From: Epithemia pelagica
Taxonomy: Eukaryota; Bacillariophyta; Bacillariophyceae; Surirellales; Surirellaceae
DNA length: 64,000 nt
NCBI GenBank assembly: GCA_946965045.2
Contig: OX337233.1
Span: forward strand, 3,782,001 to 3,846,000
Direction of reading: 5' to 3'
Under the pieces are notes generated by a model that was not told the DNA's origin, did not search any database, and saw only the letters and a program-made list of their open reading frames with translations. A program made the translations under genes and the position numbers. Positions 32,337-42,341 of the stretch are shown piece by piece (the stretch's first letter is position 1; each line of letters opens with the position of its first letter).

Positions 32337-32403
32337 GGATCGATTGGTGTCATTGCTGTTCCCTCGAGAGAACCATCCATATCATTCATCATTATCATTC
32401 ATC
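31852..32403. promoter_or_regulatory. Divergent intergenic region between FCP and NMT genes
   Basis: These 552 bases must contain both promoters because the flanking genes are transcribed away from each other. Visible landmarks are a CCACCACCACC-type repeat before the FCP start (plus-strand GGTGGTGGT at 31851-31869) and a GA microsatellite at 32304-32334 upstream of NMT. I cannot identify a defined factor-binding site. Confidence 0.5.
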
Positions 32404-34218
32404 ATGTCACAACCAGACGAGGATAACAACGAAACCAACAAGACGGATGCTCCAGGCACAAGCACCACAAGTCTCACAACCGCCGCATCCAATCGACATG
32501 CCTTTTGGAGTACGCAGGTATGAAGTTGCCATGTTTGTGTTTGGATATCTATCAATATATATGGAGGAATGGAGCTCCTGTTATGTTATCAATGACGTTT
32601 TGTGGTCGTTTGCTCTCATATGGTCTCCTTCTTCTTGTTGTTGTTTCTTCTTTTCTCTGTCTCTGTTTATGTATTTTTTCGTGGCTTGTTTCCCGTGCCC
32701 CTTGCATCTCGTCCTTTTGGTCGATCCATTGCATCCCACCTCTCTCTCCCTACATACACACACATTCGAATCAATCAATAGCCCATGCCGCACGGTCCTT
32801 CGGGTCGCGATACCTTACCGGAAGGTCCGATTGAAACGCCATCCTTGGATTCGATTCGCACAACGCCGTATAATATGCCTCCAGGCTTTACCTGGGGACC
32901 CGTACCCGTTACCGAACCCGAATCGCTGTTGGAATTGTACAAGCTCTTGACGCACAATTATGTTGAAGATGACGATGCCTTGTTTCGCTTTGATTATTCG
33001 CCCGAATTTCTCGTCTGGGCCTTGACGCCCCCCGGATGGCGGACCGACTTTTTGGTCGGTGTCTACAACAATAGCAAACAAAAGAAATTGGTGGCCTTTA
33101 TTTCCGGCGTGCCCACAACGATGCAAATTCACGGACAGGCCGTGCCCGTGGTGGAAATTAATTTCTTGTGCGTGCACAAGAAATTGCGGAGCAAACGATT
33201 GGCACCCGTACTCATCAAGGAAATTACGAGACGCGCCAATTTGCAAGGCATTTTTCAAGCCGTCTACACGGCCGGTACCGTCTTGCCCGTGCCCGTCTCA
33301 TCGGCCCGCTATTATCATCGGAGTTTGCATCCCAAAAAGTTGGTCTCGGTCGGCTTTTCCCGATTGCCGCCCAATGGACGCTTGACCTTGGCCCGCATGT
33401 GCAAAATGTATCAATTGCCCGCGACACCGGTCGCCCTGCCGCAATTGCGTCCCATGACGGCCGCCGATGTCCCGCAAGTGACCAAATTGTTGCAAGATTA
33501 TTTTGCCCAAAATCAATTTGCCATGCATGTCCAATATACACCGGAAGAAGTCGCCCATTGGTTCTTGCCCCGACCCGGCGTCATGGATTCCTACGTGGCC
33601 GAAACTGAAATTACCACGAACACGACAAGCACGACGACGACCCCAGATGCCACGCCATCGTCTCAACAACCACAACAACCAGAAGCGGACGACAACGATG
33701 ACAACGGCGATGAGGAAGCAGCAACCGCCGATGCCGACAACGATGGGGAGGAAGCAGTGCACCAGGACGACTCGACGCAAACAAAGTCCAAAAAGAAGAA
33801 AAAGAAAAAGACGAAACGAAAAAAGAAGCAAATTACCGATTTTATTTCCTTTTATCATTTGCCGAGTAGCATCTTGAATCAAGGGGGACCCAACAATACC
33901 AACACTACGACACCGTCCGAGGCCGGTTCCTTGACCCCGGAACAAAAACAAGACGATTATTCCACCCTCTATGCGGCCTACAGTTATTACAACATCGCCA
34001 CGACGGTGTCCCTCCAAGCCTTGCTCAAGGATGCCCTCATTTTGGCCAAACAACGCGGCGCCGATGTCTTTAATGCCCTCGACTTGATGGACAATGATCC
34101 CGCCACGGTATTGGAACCTCTTAAATTTGGCATTGGCGATGGACAATTGCAATATTACATTTACAATTGGTCTTGTCCCGTCGTGCCGGCCAAAAAAGTG
34201 GGACTTGTCTTGTTGTAG
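32404..34218 (+). CDS. NMT: Glycylpeptide N-tetradecanoyltransferase (N-myristoyltransferase)
   Basis: Two exons (32404-32517 and 32782-34218; GTATGA...ATAG intron, phase 0) encode 516 residues. The enzyme transfers myristate from myristoyl-CoA to N-terminal glycines of cytosolic proteins. Diagnostic motifs are 'FWSTQP' spanning the splice junction (residues 34-39), 'PPGFTWGPV', 'EINFLCVHKKLRSKRLAPVL' (acyl-CoA-binding region), 'YYHRSLHPKKL', 'DFISFYHLPSS' and the C-terminal 'FGIGDGQLQYYIYNW' ending 'KVGLVLL', where the terminal carboxylate serves as catalytic base. The C-terminal half is interrupted before 'ITDFISFY' by about 75 residues that are first acidic (Asp/Glu) and then a Lys run; this is not in the conserved core and is probably a surface loop. 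Confidence 0.93.
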
Positions 34219-35564
34219 AAATAGTAGTAGGAACCAGTTAATTCTACCAAACATGCACCCTCTGTTACAAGAGCTGTACCAAACGTGTTAACACAACAGT
34301 TCTCTACGAAATCCTCTAGAGGTTCCAGATTACCACCACCACCAAACTGGTACTTAGATATATGTAGGATAGATCCATGGCACAGAACACAGAAGTGCCC
34401 TCGCAGTGAATGAGATGCCCCGCGGTTCCGGGTTGCGCGGTACCCGAAGTGCATAGCACGACTAGCTTTTTGACAGCGTTCATCACCTGTTCCGCGACTG
34501 AAACGTGACCTCGAGAAGAGAGGGGCAGGACAATGGGATAGTAGAGATAGCCGCCCGCGACGACAGGGCATCGAAGGCTGCGGTTTCGTAGGCAGTTCGG
34601 CGAGATCTCGAATGTCTCGGATACACGAGGCTCTTGTTGTCGACATGTGTTGGAGTATAATAGTGGGACAACTGACTTTCCCTCTGTGTGGATCTGTTGG
34701 CATTTTCCGTTTGCTTGCTATACTCTATATACCTCAACCACCAAACAACTCCACTCCACCTGACAAACGCAATGTGTTGGATCCCATAGATGACCCAACA
34801 TGAGGTCCTCCACAGAATAAAAGGAGACTTCAGGAACCAGACATGCCATGGCGCATTCGTCCTTGTACTAGAGTTTGATTGTCACATACCCATACCAGAC
34901 GTCGCTATAGCGTTGTCTCGTCATACGTTCCAAACCAAACAACGGAATCGATAATAGACAAGATAATGCCCAGCACCGTTGCGTCCCGTGAGGCCGTTTC
35001 CACTGCCATTATGTCTTTCTACCAAACAAAACACTCCCGTGGAGCAGCTGGTTGTGGTCAAGATGACGAGCAACAAGTCTCCACCAAGAATGTTATGAAA
35101 GACAAAGTGGGACTTGATCCTTCCTTTGCCCTGGATCGAGTCCAGTGGCACTATCCGGTTTCCTGCTTCATCATCATGAGACACATTTACTATAGCATGA
35201 CACATACTCTTGTCAGACCGACAAATAGGTAACACTCTTACTATGTAGTTCGAAAAACAATGGAACATCTGTTTCCGTTTCCTTCATTTCTCGGAGCAGT
35301 TGCGAAGCAGAGGAGTTCTCAGTCCGGATTGTTATGGGACACTTTGGAACGAGTGAAGTGGCAAGTGGCACATTCATCATTGATTTCATATCCCATAAGA
35401 CACAAATGATTATATCATGGCACATGCCCATTTCAGACAAAAGCGGGATGATCAGGTGGACAAATTACGTTTTATGATTTACGGGACCATCATAACACTT
35501 TGCTTTGACCCGACAAAAACTTTGTGATTGTCCATGTCCACTGTATGGCGATTGTGATCTATTA
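34219..35564. other. Intergenic region 5' of the Harbinger element
   Basis: No supported gene. Two vaguely similar blocks (around 35150-35220 and 35360-35440) suggest an old duplication but are too diverged to delimit. Confidence 0.4.
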
Positions 35565-35762
35565 GGCTATCTCCACCCGGGGCCGCTAATGGTCCAAATA
35601 CCGCTATTGAACTCCACCATCTCCTCTAACCGCTAAACAGCTCCCCTATCCGCTATTTTTGCCGCTATTTGGGGCCCCCAATAGCAGGGAAAATAGCGGA
35701 TAGCGGTAACCGTAGGCATAAATAAATCAACGCATGATGCCAACAGCGTCCCCTTCATTTGG

Positions 35763-36043
35763 TTCTGTAGTGTTTTTGAATCTCTCCCGCCAAAGAGGTG
35801 GCATGGTAGCGATCGCATGGCATCTCTTGGGTTTCATGCTGGTGTTTTTTATGCCTCCTTCATAAAACAATCAAACAGAAAACATCGGTCGTGGGTCTGT
35901 GTATTCTGTTGTGCTTTTGAATCTCTCCCGCCAAAGAGATGGCATGGTAGCGATCGCATGCCATCTCTTGGGTTTCATGGTTGTGTTTTCTATGCCTCCT
36001 TCATAAAACAATCAAACAGAAAACATGGGTCGTGGGTCTGTGT
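35763..36043 (+). repeat. 141-bp tandem duplication covering the promoter and start of the transposon Myb-like gene
   Basis: Two copies with a period of 141 bp: about 35763-35903 and 35904-36043. Each contains a GATC-centred hairpin, perfect in the second copy (arms 35934-35946 and 35957-35969, 'AAGAGATGGCATG'). The first copy carries the start region with ATC in place of the ATG used at 36025. Confidence 0.85.
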
Positions 36044-36984
36044 GGTCACCTGAAGAAAAGCGCATTGCTGCACTTGCGTGGAAGAGGGCCTCTGCCGACC
36101 CTATTTCTGGTGCTGACCAGAAAGCTGATATATTCCGTGAAAAGGTAAAAGTAAACATTGCAGCACTTGCCCCACATGATTGCGACAAACAATGCTACCA
36201 CTATCGCTCCACCGCGTCCATTTTTGGACATTTGCGTGATAGAGTTTTCGCAGACATCCAGAAGTTCAACAGTGTGTTGCGGTTGGTCGAAGGAGCAAAT
36301 CTAAGTGATGTGGACAAGCAACAGAAAATAAACATGGCAGTGGCGATTCACCTCAAAAAAAGTTCGCTTCCTTCCTACCTTTTCAAGAGCTTTGATGCAT
36401 ACCAGTGGCCCAACTATCTGGCATGGATCGAATTAAAAGATATCCCTAAATTTGCTGTTGCCAAGTCCTCTTCGTCCAACTCTGGAGAGGATGACAACGT
36501 GACGGACTCCGTCTTTGATTCCTCAGCAGACGCGGAACAAGTGACATCTACTCCTAAGCCCAACAGCAAGAGTCGTCCTGGTGGTCGAGACATGGCAAAA
36601 TCAAAAATGCTCAAGAACAAAAAGACTGATGAGACACGAGAACGGCTTGAAGAAGCAAAGAGACTCCGCCTTGCTATCGAGCACCGTAATAAACAGTTAG
36701 AGAGCATTGGGCGTCTGGCACAGCTGAAGAGCGTTATCTCATTGTGTGGTGAGACTCACAAGGACCAAGTTTACCAACTCAAGCAACAGCTTCTTGAAGA
36801 AACCTTGCGCAAATATGGACAAAACCTGTCTAGCGCTGGTGAAGGTGAAAAAGAAAATGAACCTGGTACAAACGAAGGTGACAAGGAAAATGACCCAGAA
36901 GAAAGCACTTACTCTACAGAAATTATGGACGGCGATGAATCTGAAGTGGCGGTTGCACTCAACCAGCTTGCAACTAGTATTTAG
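36025..36984 (+). CDS. Harbinger Myb/SANT-like DNA-binding protein
   Basis: A single exon of 319 residues with its ATG at 36025. The N-terminus reads 'GSVWSPEEKRIAALAWKRAS', the trihelix Myb/SANT-like start found in the accessory protein of PIF/Harbinger elements, followed by 'GADQKADIFREKV'. That protein binds transposon ends and brings the transposase into the nucleus. The middle has a Lys/Arg-rich stretch near residues 180-200 (likely nuclear localisation), a coiled-coil region ('LEEAKRLRLAIEHRNKQLES') and an acidic Glu/Asn tail. It ends 9 bases before the transposase stop on the other strand, a tail-to-tail arrangement. Confidence 0.85.
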   Translation: MGRGSVWSPEEKRIAALAWKRASADPISGADQKADIFREKVKVNIAALAPHDCDKQCYHYRSTASIFGHLRDRVFADIQKFNSVLRLVEGANLSDVDKQQKINMAVAIHLKKSSLPSYLFKSFDAYQWPNYLAWIELKDIPKFAVAKSSSSNSGEDDNVTDSVFDSSADAEQVTSTPKPNSKSRPGGRDMAKSKMLKNKKTDETRERLEEAKRLRLAIEHRNKQLESIGRLAQLKSVISLCGETHKDQVYQLKQQLLEETLRKYGQNLSSAGEGEKENEPGTNEGDKENDPEESTYSTEIMDGDESEVAVALNQLATSI

Positions 36985-36992
36985 TGATTAAC

Positions 36993-38327
36993 CTACCCGT
37001 TACGTTTAGACCATGCAAGTTCAATCAGGTCGCCTTTTAGGGATATTTTTTGTTGCGAGTCCTGGATATTCTCCTGCAAATGAGCATGCTGGAGAATGGC
37101 TTGAATTCCACTTCCTCCGACAGCACCAACTTCCTCGGCTGGTGCACCAAACAACGACACGACTTCATCTGTCTCGGCATTGAGCGCCATGTTTTTGCTA
37201 TCGACATCCATCGGATCCGTGCCACGTCCATGCTCGACACACATGTTGTGTAGGATAATACAACAATCCAACACATCTCCAATTTTTGATCGGGTCCAGA
37301 ACCGCAGAGGTCGCTTGAGAATATGGAACCTCTTAACCAGAACACCAAAACAGCGTTCAATGTCTTTACGGACGGCTTCTTGACATGATGAAAAATACTT
37401 GAGCTTTTCTTCATCAGAGCCCTGACAGGAATCAATGAAAATGGACCAGTCTGGATAGATACCATCCACCAAGAAGTACATGTAGTCTCTCCAATTTGGT
37501 CCTATCTTGTATGGAGTGGGACATGAAAAATCAAAGGAGCCATTCACCATTGCGCCAACTATGGAACTCTTATCCAGAATGTTTATGTCGTTCAAAGTCC
37601 CTGGTTGCCCAAAAAAGAAAAACCAAATGTACAAGTCAGGATCACAAATTGCGCTCAATACAAGAGTATTGACACCCTCCTTTCCACGGAATTGCCTTTC
37701 CCAAGCTTTAGGACAGTTTTCCCAATTGAAATGCTTGCAATCCCATGACGCAAAGCAACCTGGGAAGTTACGAGCAGCATTTTTCTTCAACGCGTGCTCC
37801 TTTTCCGAAGACGTAGGTTGGCGATTTAAATAGTCTTTGGCAAAATGTTGTTTGATAAGGGATAAGAATTGCTCAAAGGATTCATGTAAGACCGACTCAG
37901 ACAAGCAAAGATTTTCATCTTCCCTGTCATCAGCATCCCCATAAGCAATCTTCCGAAAGCAAGCCACAAGACGCACAAGTGGGTTGATCCCAGGACGTCC
38001 ATCAAGCATGTAATGTTGCGTGAAGCAACCACTACCATAAAGTTGGTTGTATATCTGATTGAAAACTGCGCGGGGTAATCGGAACCGACGCTCAAAGTCT
38101 GCCTCGTCGTAGATGGAGTTTTCTCCATCAAAGTAATTGCGCACCAATCGCTTGTACGCTTCGTCAAAGTCACGACTCTTGTTTGGTACCTTTCCTTTAG
38201 GCGAACCACCATGTTGGGTGCTAGTATGTTGTTCCAGGAGGTCAGATGCAACTGTAGAAGCTACACCAATGTCAACATCTGCCTCCTGTTGGAGCAGCTC
38301 CAACAGTTCATCCAACGAGTCCTCCAT
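36993..38327 (-). CDS. PIF/Harbinger DDE transposase
   Basis: A single exon of 444 residues from the ATG at 38327. The frame is open to 38453 but without an upstream ATG. The catalytic triad region of the DDE_4 endonuclease is visible: Asp in 'FASWDCKHFNWENCPKAW' (near 37.73 kb), Asp in 'FLVDGIYPDW' (near 37.46 kb) and Glu in 'RKDIERCFGVLVKRF' (near 37.36 kb). The 'HNMCVE' C-terminal motif common to Harbinger-derived proteins follows. The N-terminus is Glu/Leu-rich. No stop or frameshift interrupts it. It cuts and rejoins the element at TTA sites together with the Myb-like partner. A HARBI1-type domesticated gene is less likely because the terminal repeats are intact. Confidence 0.92.
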   Translation of the reverse strand: MEDSLDELLELLQQEADVDIGVASTVASDLLEQHTSTQHGGSPKGKVPNKSRDFDEAYKRLVRNYFDGENSIYDEADFERRFRLPRAVFNQIYNQLYGSGCFTQHYMLDGRPGINPLVRLVACFRKIAYGDADDREDENLCLSESVLHESFEQFLSLIKQHFAKDYLNRQPTSSEKEHALKKNAARNFPGCFASWDCKHFNWENCPKAWERQFRGKEGVNTLVLSAICDPDLYIWFFFFGQPGTLNDINILDKSSIVGAMVNGSFDFSCPTPYKIGPNWRDYMYFLVDGIYPDWSIFIDSCQGSDEEKLKYFSSCQEAVRKDIERCFGVLVKRFHILKRPLRFWTRSKIGDVLDCCIILHNMCVEHGRGTDPMDVDSKNMALNAETDEVVSLFGAPAEEVGAVGGSGIQAILQHAHLQENIQDSQQKISLKGDLIELAWSKRNG

Positions 38328-38621
38328 CTTTTTTGAGCAAACTTTGGTTTGTTCTTGCTGACTATTGTTTGATGACCCCTCTCCCCTCTCATTCTTTAAC
38401 CGAAACAAGATAGGGCATATGTGAATTTGCAAATGCCTTATCAATAGCGGCACTATTGTATAACGGAGATCGTGGAGTTCATTTCCTCTTGGCTCCGCTA
38501 ACCCGCTATCCGGATAGCGAGGCCAATCAGAAAGCTCGAATACGTCAGCATAGCGGCGCTCGGGTGGAGATAGCCTTATGGTCTTGTTTTTGTTAGGGTC
38601 GCTTCACCGGGTAGTATAATT

Positions 38622-39363
38622 ACTTCCCGGTGTCGAGTCCTTTCAAGGAGGGACCGCCCGGCGCGAAGGGTAGAATGGTCGAGGAGGGCATGCGCCCTCC
38701 TCGACCATTGCCCGTCGAGTCATTCTCCCGACAAGCCGGGCGCGCCCGACGCGGGAGGACGGCCAGACACAGGGAAGTAATTATTTGCTTACACTCCCTA
38801 TCAAGAGCTGTGTAGGTAGTGAGAACTTCCTCTAAGACGTGTCACACAGTTGTCACACATGTGTCACACAAATGTCACACACCAGGTAGGAAACCGCGCG
38901 GCCAGCACGAAAACCCTGAACACTACTTCCCAATCGTACAATAAATTCTTACTGTAGTATAAAAATGTGAGACGAAGTCTGGCCCAGACTGTCATTGACG
39001 TCCTAACTCCATACCAGACTGTGTGGGTAGTTCGTCTCATATTTTTATACTAGAGTAGGAATTTTTTGTACGACCGGGAAGTAGTTTCGTGCGAGTCGCG
39101 CGGTTTCCCTTTCGTGTGTGACACTTGTGTGACACTTGTGTGACACATTGTGACATGGCTTTCAGGAATTTCCCACTACCTAAAGTTTACTACTTCCCTC
39201 TGTCTGGCCGTCCTCTCGCGTCTGGCGCGCCCGGCTTGTCGGGAGAATGACTCGACGGGCAATTATCTTGTCGGGCGTGCGCCCTCCTCGACCATTGCCC
39301 TCCTCGTCAATCGACCCTCCGCGCCGGGCGGTCCCTCCTTGAAAGGACTCGACACCAGGAAGT
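38622..39363. mobile_element. Foldback (long inverted repeat) non-coding element
   Basis: The left arm (from about 38611) and right arm (to about 39374) are reverse complements over nearly 370 bases each, with substitutions and small indels, around a centre near 38990. Ends read ACTTCCCGGTGTCGAGTCC and its complement with a T/C change. An ATT on each side (38619-38621, 39364-39366) could be a target duplication, although the flanks are AT-palindromic and ambiguous. Tandem TGTCACACA-type repeats occur in both arms. It lacks coding capacity and resembles a MITE or foldback element. It starts about 45 bases from the Harbinger end but does not share its termini. Confidence 0.8.
38674..38709. repeat. 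Hairpin inside foldback arm (16-bp arms, 4-base loop)
   Basis: Perfect inverted repeat: AATGGTCGAGGAGGGC, loop ATGC, then its complement. The matching position in the right arm has diverged, so this hairpin is specific to the left arm. Confidence 0.85.
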
Positions 39364-39374
39364 ATTAATACTAC

Positions 39375-40012
39375 TTATCGAATTGCATCGGGAATAGCTA
39401 TCTTCTGTACCAATCTGTGTACAATCGGTCGCTGGTAGTCACATTAATTTCATTCAAAGGACTTGCACGACATGGAATGTCGTATCAAAATTGGGATATG
39501 GAACAATATGCTCCGGGTCTGCTTCCAATATTTTTCCTTCCTTTGAAGACTACAATGACGTTGGGCCACGCCATCTTTACCTCTCAAGTCTCAGTGCCGA
39601 CAAGCCCGCACTGGAATGGTGTCGTCACACATCGACCACAATGACGTTGGGCCACGCCATCTTTACCTCTCAAGTCTCAATGCCGACAAGCCCGCACTGG
39701 AATGGTGTCGTCACACATCGACCAATCGCATGGCACTGGGCGACGTCCAATTGGTCGCTGAAGCCGTGTTGTTGTGGTGTGGTTCGACCATCCCCAACTC
39801 CTCCGCGAAAATTGATGGCGATTGGCACTGCTCGTATTGCTTCAACTTAGGGATATCAAACACCACTTCTGATGGGTTCATTTTTTCGTGTCTCTCACTT
39901 CGTCAAGGCAAACGATCGCACACGCACAAAAAAGAGACCAGCAGCTCCTTTTTGGATCCACCAACCGCAACATCCACACCGTCTTTTTCATTCTTTGATT
40001 CAAGCTGCAAGC
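39375..40012. promoter_or_regulatory. Upstream region of the nitrate transporter gene
   Basis: 638 bases between the foldback element and the transporter start. It contains an 86-bp tandem duplication (39552-39723, one mismatch visible) and, near the 3' end, an A/C- and CAA-rich leader. Regulatory function is inferred from position only. Confidence 0.4.
39552..39723. repeat. 86-bp tandem duplication, two copies
   Basis: Copies 39552-39637 and 39638-39723 are identical except for one G/A difference ('TCTCAGTGCC' versus 'TCTCAATGCC'). Confidence 0.9.
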
Positions 40013-41846
40013 ATGGCTCCATTGTCCAACCAAGACGCACGACAACCTCCCAACAATCGGTCCAGTAACATGTCTTCTTCCTCTTCCTCTTCCTCTTCTA
40101 CCCAACGTTCATCCGCGCCAACATCGGCGCTGAAACAAGCTCAAGAGAGGCACCAAGTGTCCTTTGCAGAGGTTGAGGAAGCCAATACGGCCGAGTCCAC
40201 TTCGTTTCAAGACAAGCTTTCGGATGAACCTGAATCTGCTTATTTCGGAGCACCGGTACGTGATGACTAGAACAAAGATATTGAAGAAGTGAGTATTTTG
40301 GGGGGCCATTCGCTGACAATTTTTCTTTGTCATGTTTGATTGAACACTTTAGACCAGTAACTGGAAAAAGTATTCTTCCTACACTTTGCAAGTGGACCCC
40401 AAACAAGATGATAAGGCGACGGAAATTGAGTTGCTTTCCCTCGAACGCCCACACATGCGTGCCTTTCATTGCTCCTGGTGGTGCTTCTTTACAGCCTTTT
40501 TCATTTGGTTCGCCATTGCTCCCCTCTTGTCTGAAATTCGTGATGATTTGGACATTTCCGATGCCGAAGTTTGGACCTCCTCCATTGTTGGTGTGGGTGG
40601 AACCATCTTTATGCGCTTTCTGCTCGGCCCTCTTTGTGACAAGTATGGAGCTCGGATTCTCTTTGCCATTGTCCTCTGTGTGGCCTCCATTCCTACAGCT
40701 TGCACGGGGTTGATTCAAGATGCCACAGATCTGGCCATTTTGCGTCTCTTTATCGGTATTGCCGGTGGTACCTTTGTCATGTGTCAGTATTGGATCTCCA
40801 CCATGTTTGCACGAGAAGTTGTGGGTACCGCTAATGCCTTGGGAGCTGGATGGGGTAATTTGGGTGGAGGTGTGACGCAAATTGTCGTTGGATCCATGCT
40901 GTTTCCTCTCTTCAAGGTGATTTTCGATGGCGATTCGGAGCAATCTTGGCGAACCGTCTGTATTGTGCCCGCTATCATGGCCTTCATCAGTGGCGTTGTG
41001 GTGTACCTGGTATCCGATGATTCTCCCAAGGGACAGTATTGGGAACGCAAGAAGCATAAGAACATGCCCGAAGTGTCGGCCACCAAGTCCTTTAAGCAAG
41101 CCTCGTACAATTGGAATACCTGGGTCTTATTTATTCAGTATGCCTGCTGCTGTGGTGTGGAATTGACCATGAACAACGCTGTGGCATTGTACTTTAAGGA
41201 CGAATTCGGACAATCGACGGAATCGGCAGCCGCCATTGCTTCCATCTTTGGTTGGATGAACTTGTTTGCTCGAGGTATGGGTGGTATCTTTTCCGATTAC
41301 GCCAATGCTCAATGGGGCGGCATGGGCGGTCGTATTTTGGTACAAACCTACTTTTTGGCCTTTGAAGGAGTCTTGATTCTCGTCTTTGCCAGTTGCCAAA
41401 CCTTGGCTGGAGCCATTATCATCATGATTGTCTTTTCCCTCTTTGTCCAAGCCGCCGAAGGTTCCAGCTACGGTATTGTCCCCTATGTGGATCCTCCTTG
41501 TACGGGTGCCATTTGCGGTATTGTGGGTGCCGGTGGCAACGTGGGCGCTGTGGGTTTCAGTTTGGGATTCCGTCAAATGTCCTACCGGCCCGCCTTTTTC
41601 ATCATGGGCTTTTCCATCCTCGTGTCGTCCCTCCTTTCTATTTTTATCAAGATTGAAGGTCACTCCACCTTGTTGTCTGGAGGCGACACTCCCGAAGAGC
41701 AAGCAGATGAAAAGGTGGAAGAACAACGACAAAAGGGAGTTGCACACTTTTTGCATTTGCGACTTCCCTGGCGCAAGGAAGCCGCCGCCAAGGCCAAGGC
41801 GGAAGCCGCTGCAGCGGCCAATGGCGAAGAGATCCCATCATCCTAA
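40013..41846 (+). CDS. NRT2: High-affinity nitrate transporter, NRT2 / NNP family (MFS)
   Basis: Two exons (40013-40255; 40353-41846) joined by a GTACGT...TTTAG intron in phase 0 encode 578 residues. The N-terminal ~110 residues are Ser-rich and cytosolic. About 12 membrane segments follow. The nitrate/nitrite-porter signature 'AGWGNLGGGVTQ' lies in the fifth helix (about residue 245). The MFS loop 2-3 motif appears as 'GPLCDKYGAR', and the second-half partner is 'EGSSYGIVPYVDP' and 'GAGGNVGAVGFSLGF'. Proton-coupled nitrate uptake at the plasma membrane is the known family role. The C-terminus has an Ala/Lys-rich cytosolic tail. An alternative start is the ATG at 40070. Confidence 0.9.
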
Positions 41847-41990
41847 AAATGACATGGACCCACGGATGCTTTTGCGCCTTGTCTCAACCACTTTCGCCAA
41901 GGGTGTTTGGCAGACGACTGTGGCCATAAGGTAAACCGAGAACGGGAGAGAGGGTTTGTTGTCACAGGTCTACATAGTCGACGATGTGGA

Positions 41991-42110
41991 CAATGTGCAC
42001 CCATTGCTCAAAGTTACAGGCAGTGGTGACTACCGACCCAAGCTATATTACAATGTGCACCCATTGCTCAAAGTTACAGGCAGTGGTGACTACCGACCCA
42101 AGCTATATTA
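41991..42110. repeat. Perfect 60-bp tandem duplication
   Basis: Positions 41991-42050 and 42051-42110 are identical, beginning 'CAATGTGCACCCATTGCTC'. It lies about 145 bases after the nitrate transporter stop codon. Confidence 0.95.
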
Positions 42111-42325
42111 CCCGTCTTTCTATTGTACCATTTCCATATTTTTGTGGGTTGTCTTCTGGGGGCAAGCAAGAAAATGATCCACACTTGTACTGACATACTT
42201 CACATAACTACATGAGGAGTATGCGAGACTCCTCGTAACTCCCAAAGTGATAGATTCTCAACTTTAGAAAATATCATCTTTCTTTCGACAATCGTTTCTT
42301 GGCCATGGCCACAATTTGGGACTAT

Positions 42326-42341
42326 CTACTCCTAGGAGTAG
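42326..42341. repeat. 16-bp palindrome CTACTCCTAGGAGTAG
   Basis: A perfect palindrome immediately followed by the half-site-containing 'GTCCTAGGAGTAC'. Related 'CTAGGAGTAC' sequences occur at about 14.33 and 25.75 kb, always between genes. Confidence 0.8.

Larger units (their letters stand above)
35562..38578. mobile_element. Complete PIF/Harbinger DNA transposon (35565-38575) with TTA target duplication
   Basis: The element begins GGCTATCTCCACCCG at 35565 and ends with its exact reverse complement at 38575. TTA flanks it at 35562-35564 and 38576-38578, the 3-bp duplication typical of Harbinger. Similarity extends past the 15-bp perfect termini (a shared GCCGCTA). Subterminal CCGCTA/TAGCGG motifs recur at least five times on the left (35580-35710) and at least four times on the right (38430-38560) and are likely transposase-binding sites. 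Inside, two convergent genes encode a Myb/SANT-like protein and a DDE nuclease, the two proteins this superfamily requires. Both frames are open, so the copy may be autonomous and recent. Confidence 0.93.

Noticed and set aside
33298-34254. Minus-strand open frame of about 318 codons over the NMT gene
   Set aside because: It mirrors the well-supported NMT exon; codon bias leaves the antisense frame open.
34161-34703. 180-codon minus-strand frame downstream of NMT
   Set aside because: Its composition is random-like, it overlaps the NMT 3' end and it has no recognisable domain.
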